Below are positions 16,739 through 25,190 of a stretch of 64,000 nucleotides of DNA, piece after piece (positions within the stretch are counted from its first letter, which is position 1; the number at the start of each line of letters is the position of its first letter). The notes under the pieces are model-generated. The model searched no databases, had not been told where the DNA came from, and worked only from the letters and a program-made list of their open reading frames with translations. Made by a program: the position numbers and the translations under genes. Source of the stretch: Micromonospora vinacea (GTDB taxonomy: Bacteria > Actinomycetota > Actinomycetes > Mycobacteriales > Micromonosporaceae); contig NZ_JADOTY010000001.1 in assembly GCF_015751785.1 (NCBI RefSeq), forward strand, positions 310,001-374,000. The letters run 5' to 3'.

Positions 16739-16811
16739 ACAAGCGTCCATGCATTGACAGTGGCTGCAACACGCTTGTAACCTTTCAGCAAATTTCAGCC
16801 AGGCTTGCAAG
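16739..16811 (+). promoter_or_regulatory. Alpha-amylase promoter with flanking inverted repeats
   Basis: TTGACA (16754-16759) and TAACCT (16778-16783) are spaced by 18 bp. ACAAGCGT (16739-16746) and ACGCTTGT (16771-16778) form an inverted repeat enclosing the -35 and touching the -10. A third site, CTTGCAAG (16804-16811), lies just downstream. Similar CTTG.A-type sites upstream of Streptomyces amylase and maltose genes are bound by the LacI-family regulator MalR/Reg1; the assignment here is by analogy. The remainder of the 306-bp gap (16567-16738) shows nothing recognisable. Confidence 0.55.
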
Positions 16812-16872
16812 ATTCCGGCAACCTGGCTCTCCCCCACCGCACCACCACCCCCCGCTCCCGTCAGGAGTCCCC

Positions 16873-18318
16873 ATGCACCGACGTCGACGCGGCACGGCGC
16901 TCCTCGCCCTCGGCCTGATCGCCAGCCTGCTCGTCCCCGCCACCGTGACGGCACCCCCGGCCGTCGCCGCCCCGTCCGGCGGCAAGAAGGTCATCGTCCA
17001 GCTCTTCGAGTGGAACTGGCCCTCGGTGGCCAGTGAGTGCCAGAGCACCCTCGGCCCGAAGGGTTACGGCTACGTGCAGGTCTCGCCCCCGCAGGAGCAC
17101 GTGCGGGGCAACCAGTGGTGGCTGGCGTACCAGCCGGTCAGCTATCGGATCGAGTCCCGCAAGGGCACCCGGGCGCAGTTCCAGTCGATGGTGAACACCT
17201 GCCACGCGGCCGGGGTCAAGGTGATCGTCGACGCCGTCATCAACCACATGTCCGGTCAGGACAACGGCGGCACCGGCTGGGCCAGCTCGTCCTACTCGCA
17301 CTACGACTACCCGGGCATCTACCAGACCCAGGACTTCCACCACTGCGGGCGCAACGGCGGCGACGACATCGCCAACTACAACGACCGGTACGAGGTGCAG
17401 AACTGCGAACTGGTCAACCTCTCGGACCTGAAGACCGAGTCGGACTACGTGCGCACGAAGATCGCCGCGTACCTCAACGACCTGCTCTCGCTCGGCGTCG
17501 ACGGCTTCCGGCTGGACGCCAGCAAGCACATGCCGGCCGCCGACATCGCGGCCATCAGGGGCAAGCTGTCCCGCTCCGCGTACCTCGTGCAGGAGGTCAT
17601 CTACGGCGCCGGCGAGCCGGTCCAGCCGACCGAGTACACCGGCAACGGTGACGTGCACGAGTTCCGCTACGGCAAGGACCTAGCCCGGGTGTTCCGCTCC
17701 GAGCGGTTGGCGTACCTGCGCAACTTCGGCGAGGGCTGGGGGCACCTACCCACCGGCCCGGCCTCGGTGTTCGTCGACAACCACGACACCCAGCGCGACT
17801 CCGGCGGGGTGCTGACCTACCGCGACCGGGGCATCTACGCGCTGGCGAACGCCTTCATGCTGGCCTGGCCGTACGGCTCCCCGACCGTCATGTCCAGCTA
17901 CACCTTCAGCAACCGGGACGCCGGCCCACCGTCGGACGGTGCCAACAAGACGCTCAACACCACCTGCTACTCCGGCTGGGAGTGCGAACACCGCTGGCCG
18001 GTGATCGCCAACATGGTCGGCTTCCGTAACGCCACCGAGGGCGCCGGCGTGGCCAACTGGTACGACAACGGCAACAACCACATCGCGTTCAGCCGCAGCG
18101 GCAAGGGCTTCCTCACCGTCAACGACGAGGACGCCGCGGTGAACGGCCGCTCCTACTACACGGGGCTGCCCGCCGGCCGATACTGCGACGTCATCCACGG
18201 CACGTACGCGGGCGGCACGTGCAGCGGTCCAGTGATCACGGTGGACGGTAGCGGCTGGTTCGCGGCCAACGTGCCGGCGCACGACGCCGTGGCCATCCAC
18301 ATCGGCGCACGAATCTGA
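16873..18318 (+). CDS. Secreted alpha-amylase, GH13
   Basis: This 481-aa protein has a Sec signal peptide (MHRRRRG, then hydrophobic, cleaved near AVA-AP). The GH13 conserved regions are all present: DAVINHM (I), GFRLDASKHM with the nucleophile Asp (II), QEVIYG with the acid/base Glu (III) and FVDNHD with the transition-state Asp (IV). The sequence style (QLFEWNW at the N-terminus, GYGYVQVSPPQEH) is that of Streptomyces/animal-type alpha-amylases, which hydrolyse internal alpha-1,4 bonds of starch. There is no separate starch-binding domain after the C-terminal beta domain. The start has CAGGAG upstream and a candidate LacI-family-regulated promoter. Confidence 0.93.
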   Translation: MHRRRRGTALLALGLIASLLVPATVTAPPAVAAPSGGKKVIVQLFEWNWPSVASECQSTLGPKGYGYVQVSPPQEHVRGNQWWLAYQPVSYRIESRKGTRAQFQSMVNTCHAAGVKVIVDAVINHMSGQDNGGTGWASSSYSHYDYPGIYQTQDFHHCGRNGGDDIANYNDRYEVQNCELVNLSDLKTESDYVRTKIAAYLNDLLSLGVDGFRLDASKHMPAADIAAIRGKLSRSAYLVQEVIYGAGEPVQPTEYTGNGDVHEFRYGKDLARVFRSERLAYLRNFGEGWGHLPTGPASVFVDNHDTQRDSGGVLTYRDRGIYALANAFMLAWPYGSPTVMSSYTFSNRDAGPPSDGANKTLNTTCYSGWECEHRWPVIANMVGFRNATEGAGVANWYDNGNNHIAFSRSGKGFLTVNDEDAAVNGRSYYTGLPAGRYCDVIHGTYAGGTCSGPVITVDGSGWFAANVPAHDAVAIHIGARI

Positions 18319-18394
18319 TTTCGAGCGGGGCCTCCGGACGGCGGGTCTCGCCGAACCGGGGGCCCCGAAGCGTTCGCCACCATAGAGTGGTTTC

Positions 18395-19306
18395 GTGCCG
18401 TTTGACCGAAAGACTCCGTACCGTCGTCGCGGCGTCTGGGTGGCCGCCGCGATCGGCGTACCCGCGCTGCTGGTGACCGCGCTGCTGGTCGGCCAGGCCC
18501 TCACCCCCAGCTCGACGGCCCCCGACGACCGCAACGCGGTGGCAGCCGACCCGACACCGAGCAGTGTGGAGCAGAGCCCGGAGGAGTCGATCCCCCCGGC
18601 CGCGCCCGCCCCGGACGGGCTGCCGGTTGTCGACTACGACCCCGCACCCGGCGGATTCCCCGCCGACCCGAACGCCATGGACGTCACGCCGCTGACCGAC
18701 GGCGCCCACCCGACCCGACGGATCGCCGCGTACGACGCGCCCGGCGGTCGGCCACGAGCCTTCCTCGAACCGACAATCCGCGGTGTCGAGCTGACCATGC
18801 CGATCGCCCAGCGGCGTGCCGGCTGGACCGCCGTCCTGCTGCCCTCGGCCAACCGCCGGCTCGCCTGGCTGCCGCCCGGCGGGTTCGAGACGGTGCCGCT
18901 GCGCGACCAGATCGTTGTGGAACGCAAGGTCCACCGGCTCACCTGGTACCGGGCCGGCAAGGCGGTGCGCTCCTGGGAGGTCAGCCTCGGCCAGTCGGGG
19001 CAGGAGACTCCACTCGGGCGAACCTTCATCCTGGGCCGCACCCCACCGCCGGAGGAGGTCTACGGCGGGGTGGACATCTACGCCCTCGGTTCGGTGCCCG
19101 ACGACCCGGAGTCGGTGCCGTCCGGGCTGCGCGGCGCGCACATCGGGGTGCACACCTGGCTCCACGACGACGAGCTGGGCGAGAACACCACAAACGGCTG
19201 TATCCGGCTGACCCGCAGCGGTCAGCGGGAACTACTCGCCGAGGTACGTCCCGGCAGCAGCGTCGTCGTGGTCGACGAACTGGCCGCCCCACCGCCGACC
19301 GCCTGA
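18395..19306 (+). CDS. L,D-transpeptidase (YkuD domain), membrane anchored
   Basis: The protein has 303 residues, with an N-terminal cytoplasmic basic stretch and one membrane helix (about 14-34) followed by a Pro/Asp-rich linker. The C-terminal YkuD catalytic domain has HIGVHTW and then NTTNGCIRL, giving the catalytic His and Cys. Such enzymes make 3-3 cross-links in peptidoglycan or attach proteins to it outside the cell. There is no second Ig-like domain as in mycobacterial LdtMt2. GTG 18395 is placed 6 nt after TAGAGT (18383-18388), so the transcript is probably leaderless, which supports this start. Confidence 0.88.
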   Translation: MPFDRKTPYRRRGVWVAAAIGVPALLVTALLVGQALTPSSTAPDDRNAVAADPTPSSVEQSPEESIPPAAPAPDGLPVVDYDPAPGGFPADPNAMDVTPLTDGAHPTRRIAAYDAPGGRPRAFLEPTIRGVELTMPIAQRRAGWTAVLLPSANRRLAWLPPGGFETVPLRDQIVVERKVHRLTWYRAGKAVRSWEVSLGQSGQETPLGRTFILGRTPPPEEVYGGVDIYALGSVPDDPESVPSGLRGAHIGVHTWLHDDELGENTTNGCIRLTRSGQRELLAEVRPGSSVVVVDELAAPPPTA

Positions 19307-19322
19307 GCGCCGGCACAGACTG

Positions 19323-19955
19323 TCACTCGCCGAGCAGCCAGCCGTTCTGCTCGGCGACCCGGATCGCGTCGGCCCGGTTGCGGGCACCGGTCTTGCCGAT
19401 CGCCGCCGACAGGTGGTTGCGGACCGTCCCCTCGGAAAGGTGCAACGCCCTGGCCAGGTCGGCGGCGCTGCCACCGCCGCGCGCCGTTCGCAGCACCTCG
19501 GTCTCCCGCTCGGTCAGCGGGCTGACCCCGGCGGCGAGGGTCTCCGCGGCCAGCGTCGGGTCGACCACCCGCAGGCCGGCGTGCACCCGGCGGACCGCGT
19601 CGGCGAGCTGCCGGGCTGGGGTGTCCTTGACCACGAAACCGCTCGCACCGGCCTCCATCGCCCGACGCAGGTAACCCGGTCGGCCGAAGGTGGTCACCAC
19701 CAGCACCCGGCAGGTCGGCAGCGCGGCGCGCAACGCCGCGGTGGCGGCGATACCGTCCAGGCCGGGCATCTCCACGTCCAGCAGGGCGACGTCCGGGGAG
19801 CTGCTTCGAGCCTCGGGCACCACCTCGTCGCCCCGGCCGACCTCGGCGACCACTGTCAGGTCCTCCTCCAGCGAGAGCAGGGCGGCCAGCGCACCCCGGA
19901 CCAGCGCCTGGTCGTCGGCGAGCAGCAGCCGGATCGGCGCGGACCCGCCGCTCAC
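19323..19955 (-). CDS. NarL/DesR-family response regulator
   Basis: This 210-aa protein has a receiver domain at 1-125 (acidic pair in LLADDQ, phosphoacceptor Asp in VALLDVEMPG, conserved Lys in VVKD) and a LuxR-type helix-turn-helix at about 145-205 (LTERETEVLR, LSEGTVRNHL). It pairs with the sensor kinase encoded immediately upstream with a 4-nt overlap, and with an ABC exporter in the same transcription unit. This resembles DesK/DesR or LiaRS-like units that sense membrane state or antibiotics and induce an export pump. Confidence 0.92.
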   Translation of the reverse strand: MSGGSAPIRLLLADDQALVRGALAALLSLEEDLTVVAEVGRGDEVVPEARSSSPDVALLDVEMPGLDGIAATAALRAALPTCRVLVVTTFGRPGYLRRAMEAGASGFVVKDTPARQLADAVRRVHAGLRVVDPTLAAETLAAGVSPLTERETEVLRTARGGGSAADLARALHLSEGTVRNHLSAAIGKTGARNRADAIRVAEQNGWLLGE

Positions 19956-21082
19956 CGGGCCTCCCCCGGCGCGTGCACCCGCAGCAGAAACCCGTCACCC
20001 TCCGGACGACGACCAACTGTCACCACCGCGTCCAGCCGCAGCGCCCGCTCCCGCAGACCGACCAGCCCGTGCCCGCTCGCGTCGGGAGTGGACGGGCCAC
20101 GACCGTCGTCACTGATCTCGACCCGATCCCTGTGCACCCGGATCACGCAGCACCGCGCCCCGCTGTGTCGGACCACGTTCGTCACCCCTTCCCGCACCGC
20201 CCAGCCGAACAACCGGTCCCACTCCTCCGGCAGCTCCGGCACCTCGGCCGACACGTCCGCCGCGATGCCCGCCGCGGCCAGCGCGGAGCGGGCGCCGGCC
20301 AGCTCCGCGGCGAGGCTGACCTCGCGGTACGCCCCGACCGTCTGTCGTACGTCGGCCAGCGCGGCCCGCGCCAGCGCCTCCACCTCGGCGATCTCGGCGG
20401 CGGCCCGCTCCCGGTCGACCTCGATCAGACGCCCGGCCAACTCGGCCTTGATCGCCACCACGGTGAGCGAGTGGCCCAGGATGTCGTGCAGGTCGCGGGC
20501 GGCGCGGGACCGCTCCTCGGCGACCGCGAGCCGGCCGATCTCCTGCTGGGCGGCCCGGAGTTCGCTGTTGCGCTGGGCCAGCCGGGACACCCCGAACATG
20601 GCGAACGAGGCGAGCAGCACCGCGAAGACGATGCCGTTCTCCGCCTCCCATCCCGGCACCAGCCAGGACGCCAGCACGGGGGTCACCGCGCAGACCAGCA
20701 CGACGGCCAACGCCTCCCACGGCGGCAGCAGGAACACCGCCGCCGCGGCCACGTAGACCAGGGTGGCCAGCCAGTCCCCCTCGGTGCCGGGGAGGCTGGC
20801 CAGGCCCACCGCGAGCAGCAGCGCCAGCCCGGCCCGCGCCCGGCCAGCCGGGATCGGCAGCAGGGACTGGCGCAGCTTGCGGGCCCACTGGAACAGCAGC
20901 ACGTAACCGATGCCGAAGACGACCAGGGCCACCACACCGAGGACCCGCCGCCACGGCTCCGGCTGGTGCAGCGCGGTGGCCAGCGGGACGTTGAGGAAGA
21001 ACAGCCAGACGGCGGCCAGCAGCCAGCCGGTGACCCGCCAGTGGCGGCTCACCGGCCAGGGCTGCCCGGTCGAGAGGTCCAT
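19952..21082 (-). CDS. DesK-like sensor histidine kinase (HisKA_3)
   Basis: The protein has 376 residues from ATG 21082; a GTG at 21091 is also in frame. Five to six N-terminal membrane helices (to about residue 165) are followed by a HisKA_3 dimerisation domain with the phosphorylated His in ARDLHDILGHSL and an HATPase_c domain near the C-terminus (GLVGLRERA). TAGCGT on the minus strand (21095-21090) lies 7 nt before the ATG, so an internal leaderless promoter is possible. It phosphorylates the adjacent NarL-type regulator. The signal is unknown but is likely membrane-related, given the large membrane sensor and the linked exporter. Confidence 0.9.
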   Translation of the reverse strand: MDLSTGQPWPVSRHWRVTGWLLAAVWLFFLNVPLATALHQPEPWRRVLGVVALVVFGIGYVLLFQWARKLRQSLLPIPAGRARAGLALLLAVGLASLPGTEGDWLATLVYVAAAAVFLLPPWEALAVVLVCAVTPVLASWLVPGWEAENGIVFAVLLASFAMFGVSRLAQRNSELRAAQQEIGRLAVAEERSRAARDLHDILGHSLTVVAIKAELAGRLIEVDRERAAAEIAEVEALARAALADVRQTVGAYREVSLAAELAGARSALAAAGIAADVSAEVPELPEEWDRLFGWAVREGVTNVVRHSGARCCVIRVHRDRVEISDDGRGPSTPDASGHGLVGLRERALRLDAVVTVGRRPEGDGFLLRVHAPGEAR

Positions 21083-21109
21083 CGTGTTCACGCTAGTGGT
21101 CGCGGCCGG

Positions 21110-21910
21110 TCAGACCCGCGCGGTGTCCCGGCGGAACAACCGGGCCGCGCCGACGCCGAAGAGCAGCGCCCAGACGACGAGGTTCGCCACCGCCGCCATG
21201 CTCACCCCGTCGCCGGTCAGTGGGGCGCGGGCCAGCACGCCCATGCCGTACACCGGGGCGAACTTCGCGACCTGCTGGAGCACGTCCGGCAGCACCTCGA
21301 CCGGGACGAACAGCCCGCCGAACATGGCCAGCACCGCCAGGACCGGGCCGATGATCTGCATGACGTTCTCGGCCGGCGCCAGGTAGCCGATGAAGAGACC
21401 GAACGCGGCGAAGACCAGCGAACCCACCCAGGCGGCGAGCCCGGACAGCAGCCAGACGTACGCCGGGACGCGGACGCCGGCCACGGCACCCACCAGGAAC
21501 TCGATGACGACCGCGAGCAGACCGAGGCTCATCGCGGTGATCAGCTTGGTCGCCACGTACGCCGCCGGGCGTAGCGGGGTGAGCCGCAGTTGCCGGCTCC
21601 AACCCAGCGCCCGCTCGGTGGCCACCGCGCCACCGACACTTGTGGTCGCCACCATTGCCGCGTAGACGGCCAGGCTGATCATGACGTACGCCGTCACCGG
21701 CCGACCGTTGTCCAGTGACTGCCCGCCCTGCGGCAGGCCGAAGATGAGGAAGAAGACGCCCGGCATGATCAGCGTGAAGGCGAGGGTGCGACGGTTGCGC
21801 AGCACCCGGCGCAGCTCGATGAGCAGGGCGCCCGGGGCGAACCCGCCCAGCGCGGGCAGCCGACGGTCCGGCACTGTGGCACCGGCGCGGGTGGGGGTGG
21901 AGGTGGTCAT
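21110..21910 (-). CDS. ABC-2 type transporter permease
   Basis: This 266-aa membrane protein has six predicted helices and the ABC-2 family layout: ELRRVLRNRRTLAF at the start, then a long hydrophobic core and GGLFVPVEVLPDVLQQVAKF near residue 200. It starts 1 nt after the stop of the ATPase gene. It is the membrane half of a drug/lipid-type exporter and probably acts as a homodimer. The downstream two-component genes suggest that the pump is controlled by the DesK-like sensor. Confidence 0.9.
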   Translation of the reverse strand: MTTSTPTRAGATVPDRRLPALGGFAPGALLIELRRVLRNRRTLAFTLIMPGVFFLIFGLPQGGQSLDNGRPVTAYVMISLAVYAAMVATTSVGGAVATERALGWSRQLRLTPLRPAAYVATKLITAMSLGLLAVVIEFLVGAVAGVRVPAYVWLLSGLAAWVGSLVFAAFGLFIGYLAPAENVMQIIGPVLAVLAMFGGLFVPVEVLPDVLQQVAKFAPVYGMGVLARAPLTGDGVSMAAVANLVVWALLFGVGAARLFRRDTARV

Positions 21911-21911
21911 C

Positions 21912-22811
21912 TCAGGCTCCGGTCTGCGCTGTGGTCAGGGCGAGGAAGGCGTCCTCGAGGTTGCGGGAGGTGATCTCGACGTCCCGGGCCGCGGTCCGGG
22001 TCAGCAGGTGCCGGGCGACCGCGTCCGAGTCCCCGGTCCGCACCAGCACGCTGTCGCCGCGCACCTCCACGGCATCCACGCCGGGCAGCGCGGCGAGCGC
22101 GGCCTGGTCGGCGCCGGGCAGGGTGGCCCGCACCGTACGGCCGGCGGCCAGGTTCTTGATCTCCGCGGTGGTGCCGTCGGCGACGATGCGCCCCTGCCGG
22201 ACCAGCACGATCCGATCGGCGTACGCGTCCGCCTCGTCCAGGTAGTGGGTGGCGAAGATGACGGTCCGCCCGCGTCGGGCGTCGCGGCGCAGGGCCTGCC
22301 AGAAGTCCCGCCGCCCCTCGACGTCCATGCCGGTGGTCGGCTCGTCGAGCACCATCAGGTCCGGGTCGGGCAGCAGGGCCAACGCGAAGCGCAGTCGCTG
22401 CTGCTGACCGCCCGAGCAGCGTCCGACCACCCGGTCGGCGATGTCGGTGATACCGGCGCGCTCCAGCACCTCCGCCGCGGGACGGGTGTGCCGGTAGAAG
22501 TGCGCTGTCATCCGTACCGTCTCGCCCACTGTGAGGTCCTTGAGCAGCCCGCCGGTCTGGAGTACGGCGGCGACCCGACCTCGGGCCACCGCCTCGTCCG
22601 GGGTGCCGCCGAGGACCCGGACGGTGCCGGTGTCCGGGCGGGACAGCCCGAGCAGCATGTCGATGGTGCTGGTCTTGCCCGCGCCGTTCGGGCCGAGAAA
22701 CGCCACCACCTCGCCGGGCTGCACTCGTAGGCTCAACCCGTCGACAGCGGTGACCGCGCCGAAGCTCTTGGTGAGGCCGTCCAACTCGACAGCCGGATGC
22801 GTGCTGGTCAT
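21912..22811 (-). CDS. ABC transporter ATP-binding protein
   Basis: This 299-aa protein starts at ATG 22811 (MTSTHP); the frame extends upstream but without coding character. Motifs: Walker A GPNGAGKTST, Q-loop, signature CSGGQQQR (in place of LSGGQ, typical of DrrA-type pumps), Walker B LMVLDEPT and the H-loop ATHY. A C-terminal ~80-residue domain (AAGRTVRATLPGAD onward) is the DrrA/CcmA-like regulatory extension. It energises the adjacent permease. The start region faces a divergent hydrolase gene across 141 bp. Confidence 0.92.
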   Translation of the reverse strand: MTSTHPAVELDGLTKSFGAVTAVDGLSLRVQPGEVVAFLGPNGAGKTSTIDMLLGLSRPDTGTVRVLGGTPDEAVARGRVAAVLQTGGLLKDLTVGETVRMTAHFYRHTRPAAEVLERAGITDIADRVVGRCSGGQQQRLRFALALLPDPDLMVLDEPTTGMDVEGRRDFWQALRRDARRGRTVIFATHYLDEADAYADRIVLVRQGRIVADGTTAEIKNLAAGRTVRATLPGADQAALAALPGVDAVEVRGDSVLVRTGDSDAVARHLLTRTAARDVEITSRNLEDAFLALTTAQTGA

Positions 22812-22952
22812 GCCACTGATGCTCCGGCGGCGCGTACCCCGATGCCCGGAGCGGTCGTCACGCCCCGACCGTGACATTTGTCAGGGCCGCCGGATTCCGC
22901 ACGGGCACAGCGGGTAACCGCCGGGCCGACGCCGCGACACCGGGAGGACGCG

Positions 22953-23807
22953 ATGGGTGCCACGCCGCAGGGTCAGGTCGACACGGTCGTGCTGATCCAC
23001 GGGCTCTGGATGACGCCGCGCAGCTGGGAGGGGTGGGCCCAGCGGTACACCGAGCGCGGCATGCACGTCATCGCCCCCGCCTGGCCCGGCATGGACCGGT
23101 CCGTGGAGGAGTTGCGGGACGATCCCGGCCCGATCGCCGAGCAGAGCATGGCCACGATCGTCGCGCACTACGACAAGATCATCCGGGCGCTGCCCCGACC
23201 GCCGATCATCATGGGGCACTCGTTCGGCGGGCTGTTCGCCCAGGTCCTCGCCGACCGGGGTCTCGGCGCAGCGGTGGTGGGGGTGCACCCCGCGGCGGTG
23301 AAGGGCGTACTCAAGGTGCCGCTGAGTCAGCTGCGCTCGGGCTTCCCGATCCTGCGCAGCCCCGCCAACCGCAACAAGGCCGTCCCGTTCACCCCGGACG
23401 ACTTCGCCTACACCTTCGGCAACACCATGAGCCGCGAGGACTCCGACCGGGCGTGGCGGCGCTACGCCGTCCCCGGCGCCGGGCGGGTCTTCTTCGAGGG
23501 CGCGTTCGCCAACCTCGACCCGCGCTCGCCAGCCCGGGTCGATGTCGGGCGTAACGAACGGGCGCCGCTGCTGCTGATGGCCGGCGAGGTCGACCACGTG
23601 GTGCCGGCGTCGGTGGTGCGCGCCAACGCCGGGCTCTACCAGAAGTCCCGCGCCCTCACCGCGTACGAGCAGTTCGCCGGCCGGTCACACTTCACCGTCG
23701 GACAGGACGGCTGGGAGCAGATCGCCGACTACGCGCTGGACTGGGCGCTGCGCGCGGCGGCCCTCCCCCGCGACGTGACCATCGCCAGCGAAGCCCCCCG
23801 CCGCTGA
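22953..23807 (+). CDS. Alpha/beta hydrolase
   Basis: The protein has 284 residues, starting at ATG 22953 behind GGGAGGACGCG. The alpha/beta-hydrolase fold is shown by the oxyanion motif VLIHGLWMTP, the nucleophile elbow GHSFGG (Ser near 87), the acid Asp in AGEVDHVVP and the catalytic His in GRSHFTV. It has no signal peptide. It resembles non-haem chloroperoxidase or lipase-type hydrolases without a clear substrate. It is monocistronic and is followed by the palindrome at 23837-23913, which could serve as its terminator. Confidence 0.85.
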   Translation: MGATPQGQVDTVVLIHGLWMTPRSWEGWAQRYTERGMHVIAPAWPGMDRSVEELRDDPGPIAEQSMATIVAHYDKIIRALPRPPIIMGHSFGGLFAQVLADRGLGAAVVGVHPAAVKGVLKVPLSQLRSGFPILRSPANRNKAVPFTPDDFAYTFGNTMSREDSDRAWRRYAVPGAGRVFFEGAFANLDPRSPARVDVGRNERAPLLLMAGEVDHVVPASVVRANAGLYQKSRALTAYEQFAGRSHFTVGQDGWEQIADYALDWALRAAALPRDVTIASEAPRR

Positions 23808-23836
23808 CCGGGGCTCGGCCACCACACAGCCGAGCA

Positions 23837-23913
23837 TGATCCACTCGTCTTCCATGAAATCGGGGTATCCAAGGCGCCAGGACACCCCGACTTCACGAAA
23901 GCGGAGTGGATCA
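23837..23913. repeat. 77-bp imperfect intergenic palindrome
   Basis: TGATCCACTC (23837-23846) pairs with GAGTGGATCA (23904-23913), and the pairing continues through TGAA.TCGGGGT.TC to a GGCGCC centre (23873-23878). Nearly the whole element can fold into one hairpin. It lies between tandem plus-strand genes and can act as a terminator. Its regular build and TGATC end recall the palindromes at 25097 and 36964. Confidence 0.75.
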
Positions 23914-23968
23914 CGCGGTTTGCCTGATTCCTCGGCATGCCCACGGCCTGGCGGGGTATCTCGGCGGG

Positions 23969-25099
23969 ATGAGGGCCAGTTTCCGGCTTGGCCGGGTCGC
24001 GGGGGTGCCGGTCGGCGTCAACTGGAGCGTGCTGGTCATCTTCGCGTTGATCGCGTGGGGTTTGGCCGCGAACCAGTTCCCCCGCTCGTACCCCGACCAC
24101 TCCCCGGTGGCGTACGTGATCGCCGGGCTGGCCGCGGCGGTGGTCTTCTTCGTCGGCCTGCTCGCCCACGAGGTGTCGCACGCGGTGGTGGCCAAGCGCA
24201 ACGGGCTGACTGTCGACGGCATCACGCTCTGGCTGTTCGGCGGCGTCGCCGAGTTGCGGGGCGAGCCGCGTGACCCGGGCGCGGAGCTGCGGATCGCGGG
24301 CGTCGGCCCGCTGGTCAGCCTGCTGATCGGGGCGTTCTTCGGTGCCATCGCGGCGCTGCTCGCGCTGGCCGGGCAGGACGGGCTGCTGTTCGGGGCGGTG
24401 GCCTGGCTGGCGGGCATCAACGTGCTGCTGGCCATCTTCAACGTGCTGCCGGCCGCACCCCTGGACGGTGGTCGGCTGCTGCGCGCCGCTGTCTGGAAGG
24501 CCACCGGTGACCGGACCCGGGCGTCAGTGGTCGCCGCCCGCGCCGGCTGGGTGCTGGGGGTGCTGCTGATCGGCCTGGGGTTGTGGCAGTTCCTGTCCGG
24601 GGTCGGTTTCGGAGGGCTCTGGCTGGCGCTGATCGGCTGGTTCCTGATCGGCGCGGCCGGGATGGAGGAGCGGCAGGCCCGCACCGGCAACGCGCTGCGC
24701 GGGATACGGGTGGGCGACGTGATGACCCCGCAGCCGCAGACCGCCTCAGCGGAGATGACTGTCGCGGACTTCGTGGATCACTACCTGTTCGCGTACCGGC
24801 ATTCGGCGCTGCCGCTGACCGAGGACGGCAGGCCGACCGGGCTGGTAACCGTCGACCGGGTACGGGGCGTGCCGCCGGAGCGGCGGGCGTCGACCACGCT
24901 GGCCGAGGTGGCCTGCCGAGCCGACCAGTTGGTGCTGGCCCAGCCCGACGAACAGCTCAACGACCTGCTCCCCCGGCTCAGCGAGTGCGCCGACGGCCGA
25001 GCCCTGGTGGTGACGGACGACGGCCACCTAACGGGCATAGTCTCCCCCAGCGACATCAGCCGCGCCGTCCAACGCAGCACCCTCGCCAGCTCCCGGTGA
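23969..25099 (+). CDS. Site-2 protease family (M50B) membrane metalloprotease with CBS domains
   Basis: This 376-aa membrane protein has about six helices. The zinc-binding HEVSH motif is at residues 67-71 and the third ligand is in NVLPAAPLDGG (Asp166), so the intramembrane protease site is complete. A C-terminal pair of CBS domains (about 250-370; VGDVMTPQP and GIVSPSDI) probably senses adenine nucleotides. Such rhomboid-independent proteases (SpoIVFB subgroup) cleave membrane-bound regulators. Start ATG 23969; an upstream open frame is unlikely because it crosses the palindrome. The stop codon TGA is the first three bases of the palindrome at 25097. Confidence 0.9.
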   Translation: MRASFRLGRVAGVPVGVNWSVLVIFALIAWGLAANQFPRSYPDHSPVAYVIAGLAAAVVFFVGLLAHEVSHAVVAKRNGLTVDGITLWLFGGVAELRGEPRDPGAELRIAGVGPLVSLLIGAFFGAIAALLALAGQDGLLFGAVAWLAGINVLLAIFNVLPAAPLDGGRLLRAAVWKATGDRTRASVVAARAGWVLGVLLIGLGLWQFLSGVGFGGLWLALIGWFLIGAAGMEERQARTGNALRGIRVGDVMTPQPQTASAEMTVADFVDHYLFAYRHSALPLTEDGRPTGLVTVDRVRGVPPERRASTTLAEVACRADQLVLAQPDEQLNDLLPRLSECADGRALVVTDDGHLTGIVSPSDISRAVQRSTLASSR

Positions 25100-25154
25100 T
25101 CATGAAGTTAGCGGGCGCGACACGCCGATTTCGATGCCGCTAACCTCATGATCA
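25097..25154. repeat. 58-bp palindrome with 18-bp arms, contains a gene's stop codon
   Basis: TGATCATGAAGTTAGCGG (25097-25114) pairs with CCGCTAACCTCATGATCA (25137-25154) with a single mismatch; the loop is 22 nt. It sits between the convergent site-2 protease and alditol oxidase genes, overlapping the protease stop codon, and can act as a terminator for both. Confidence 0.8.
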
Positions 25155-25190
25155 ACCGGCGGGGCGGGGTGGGGGGCAGGGGGGCGGGGG

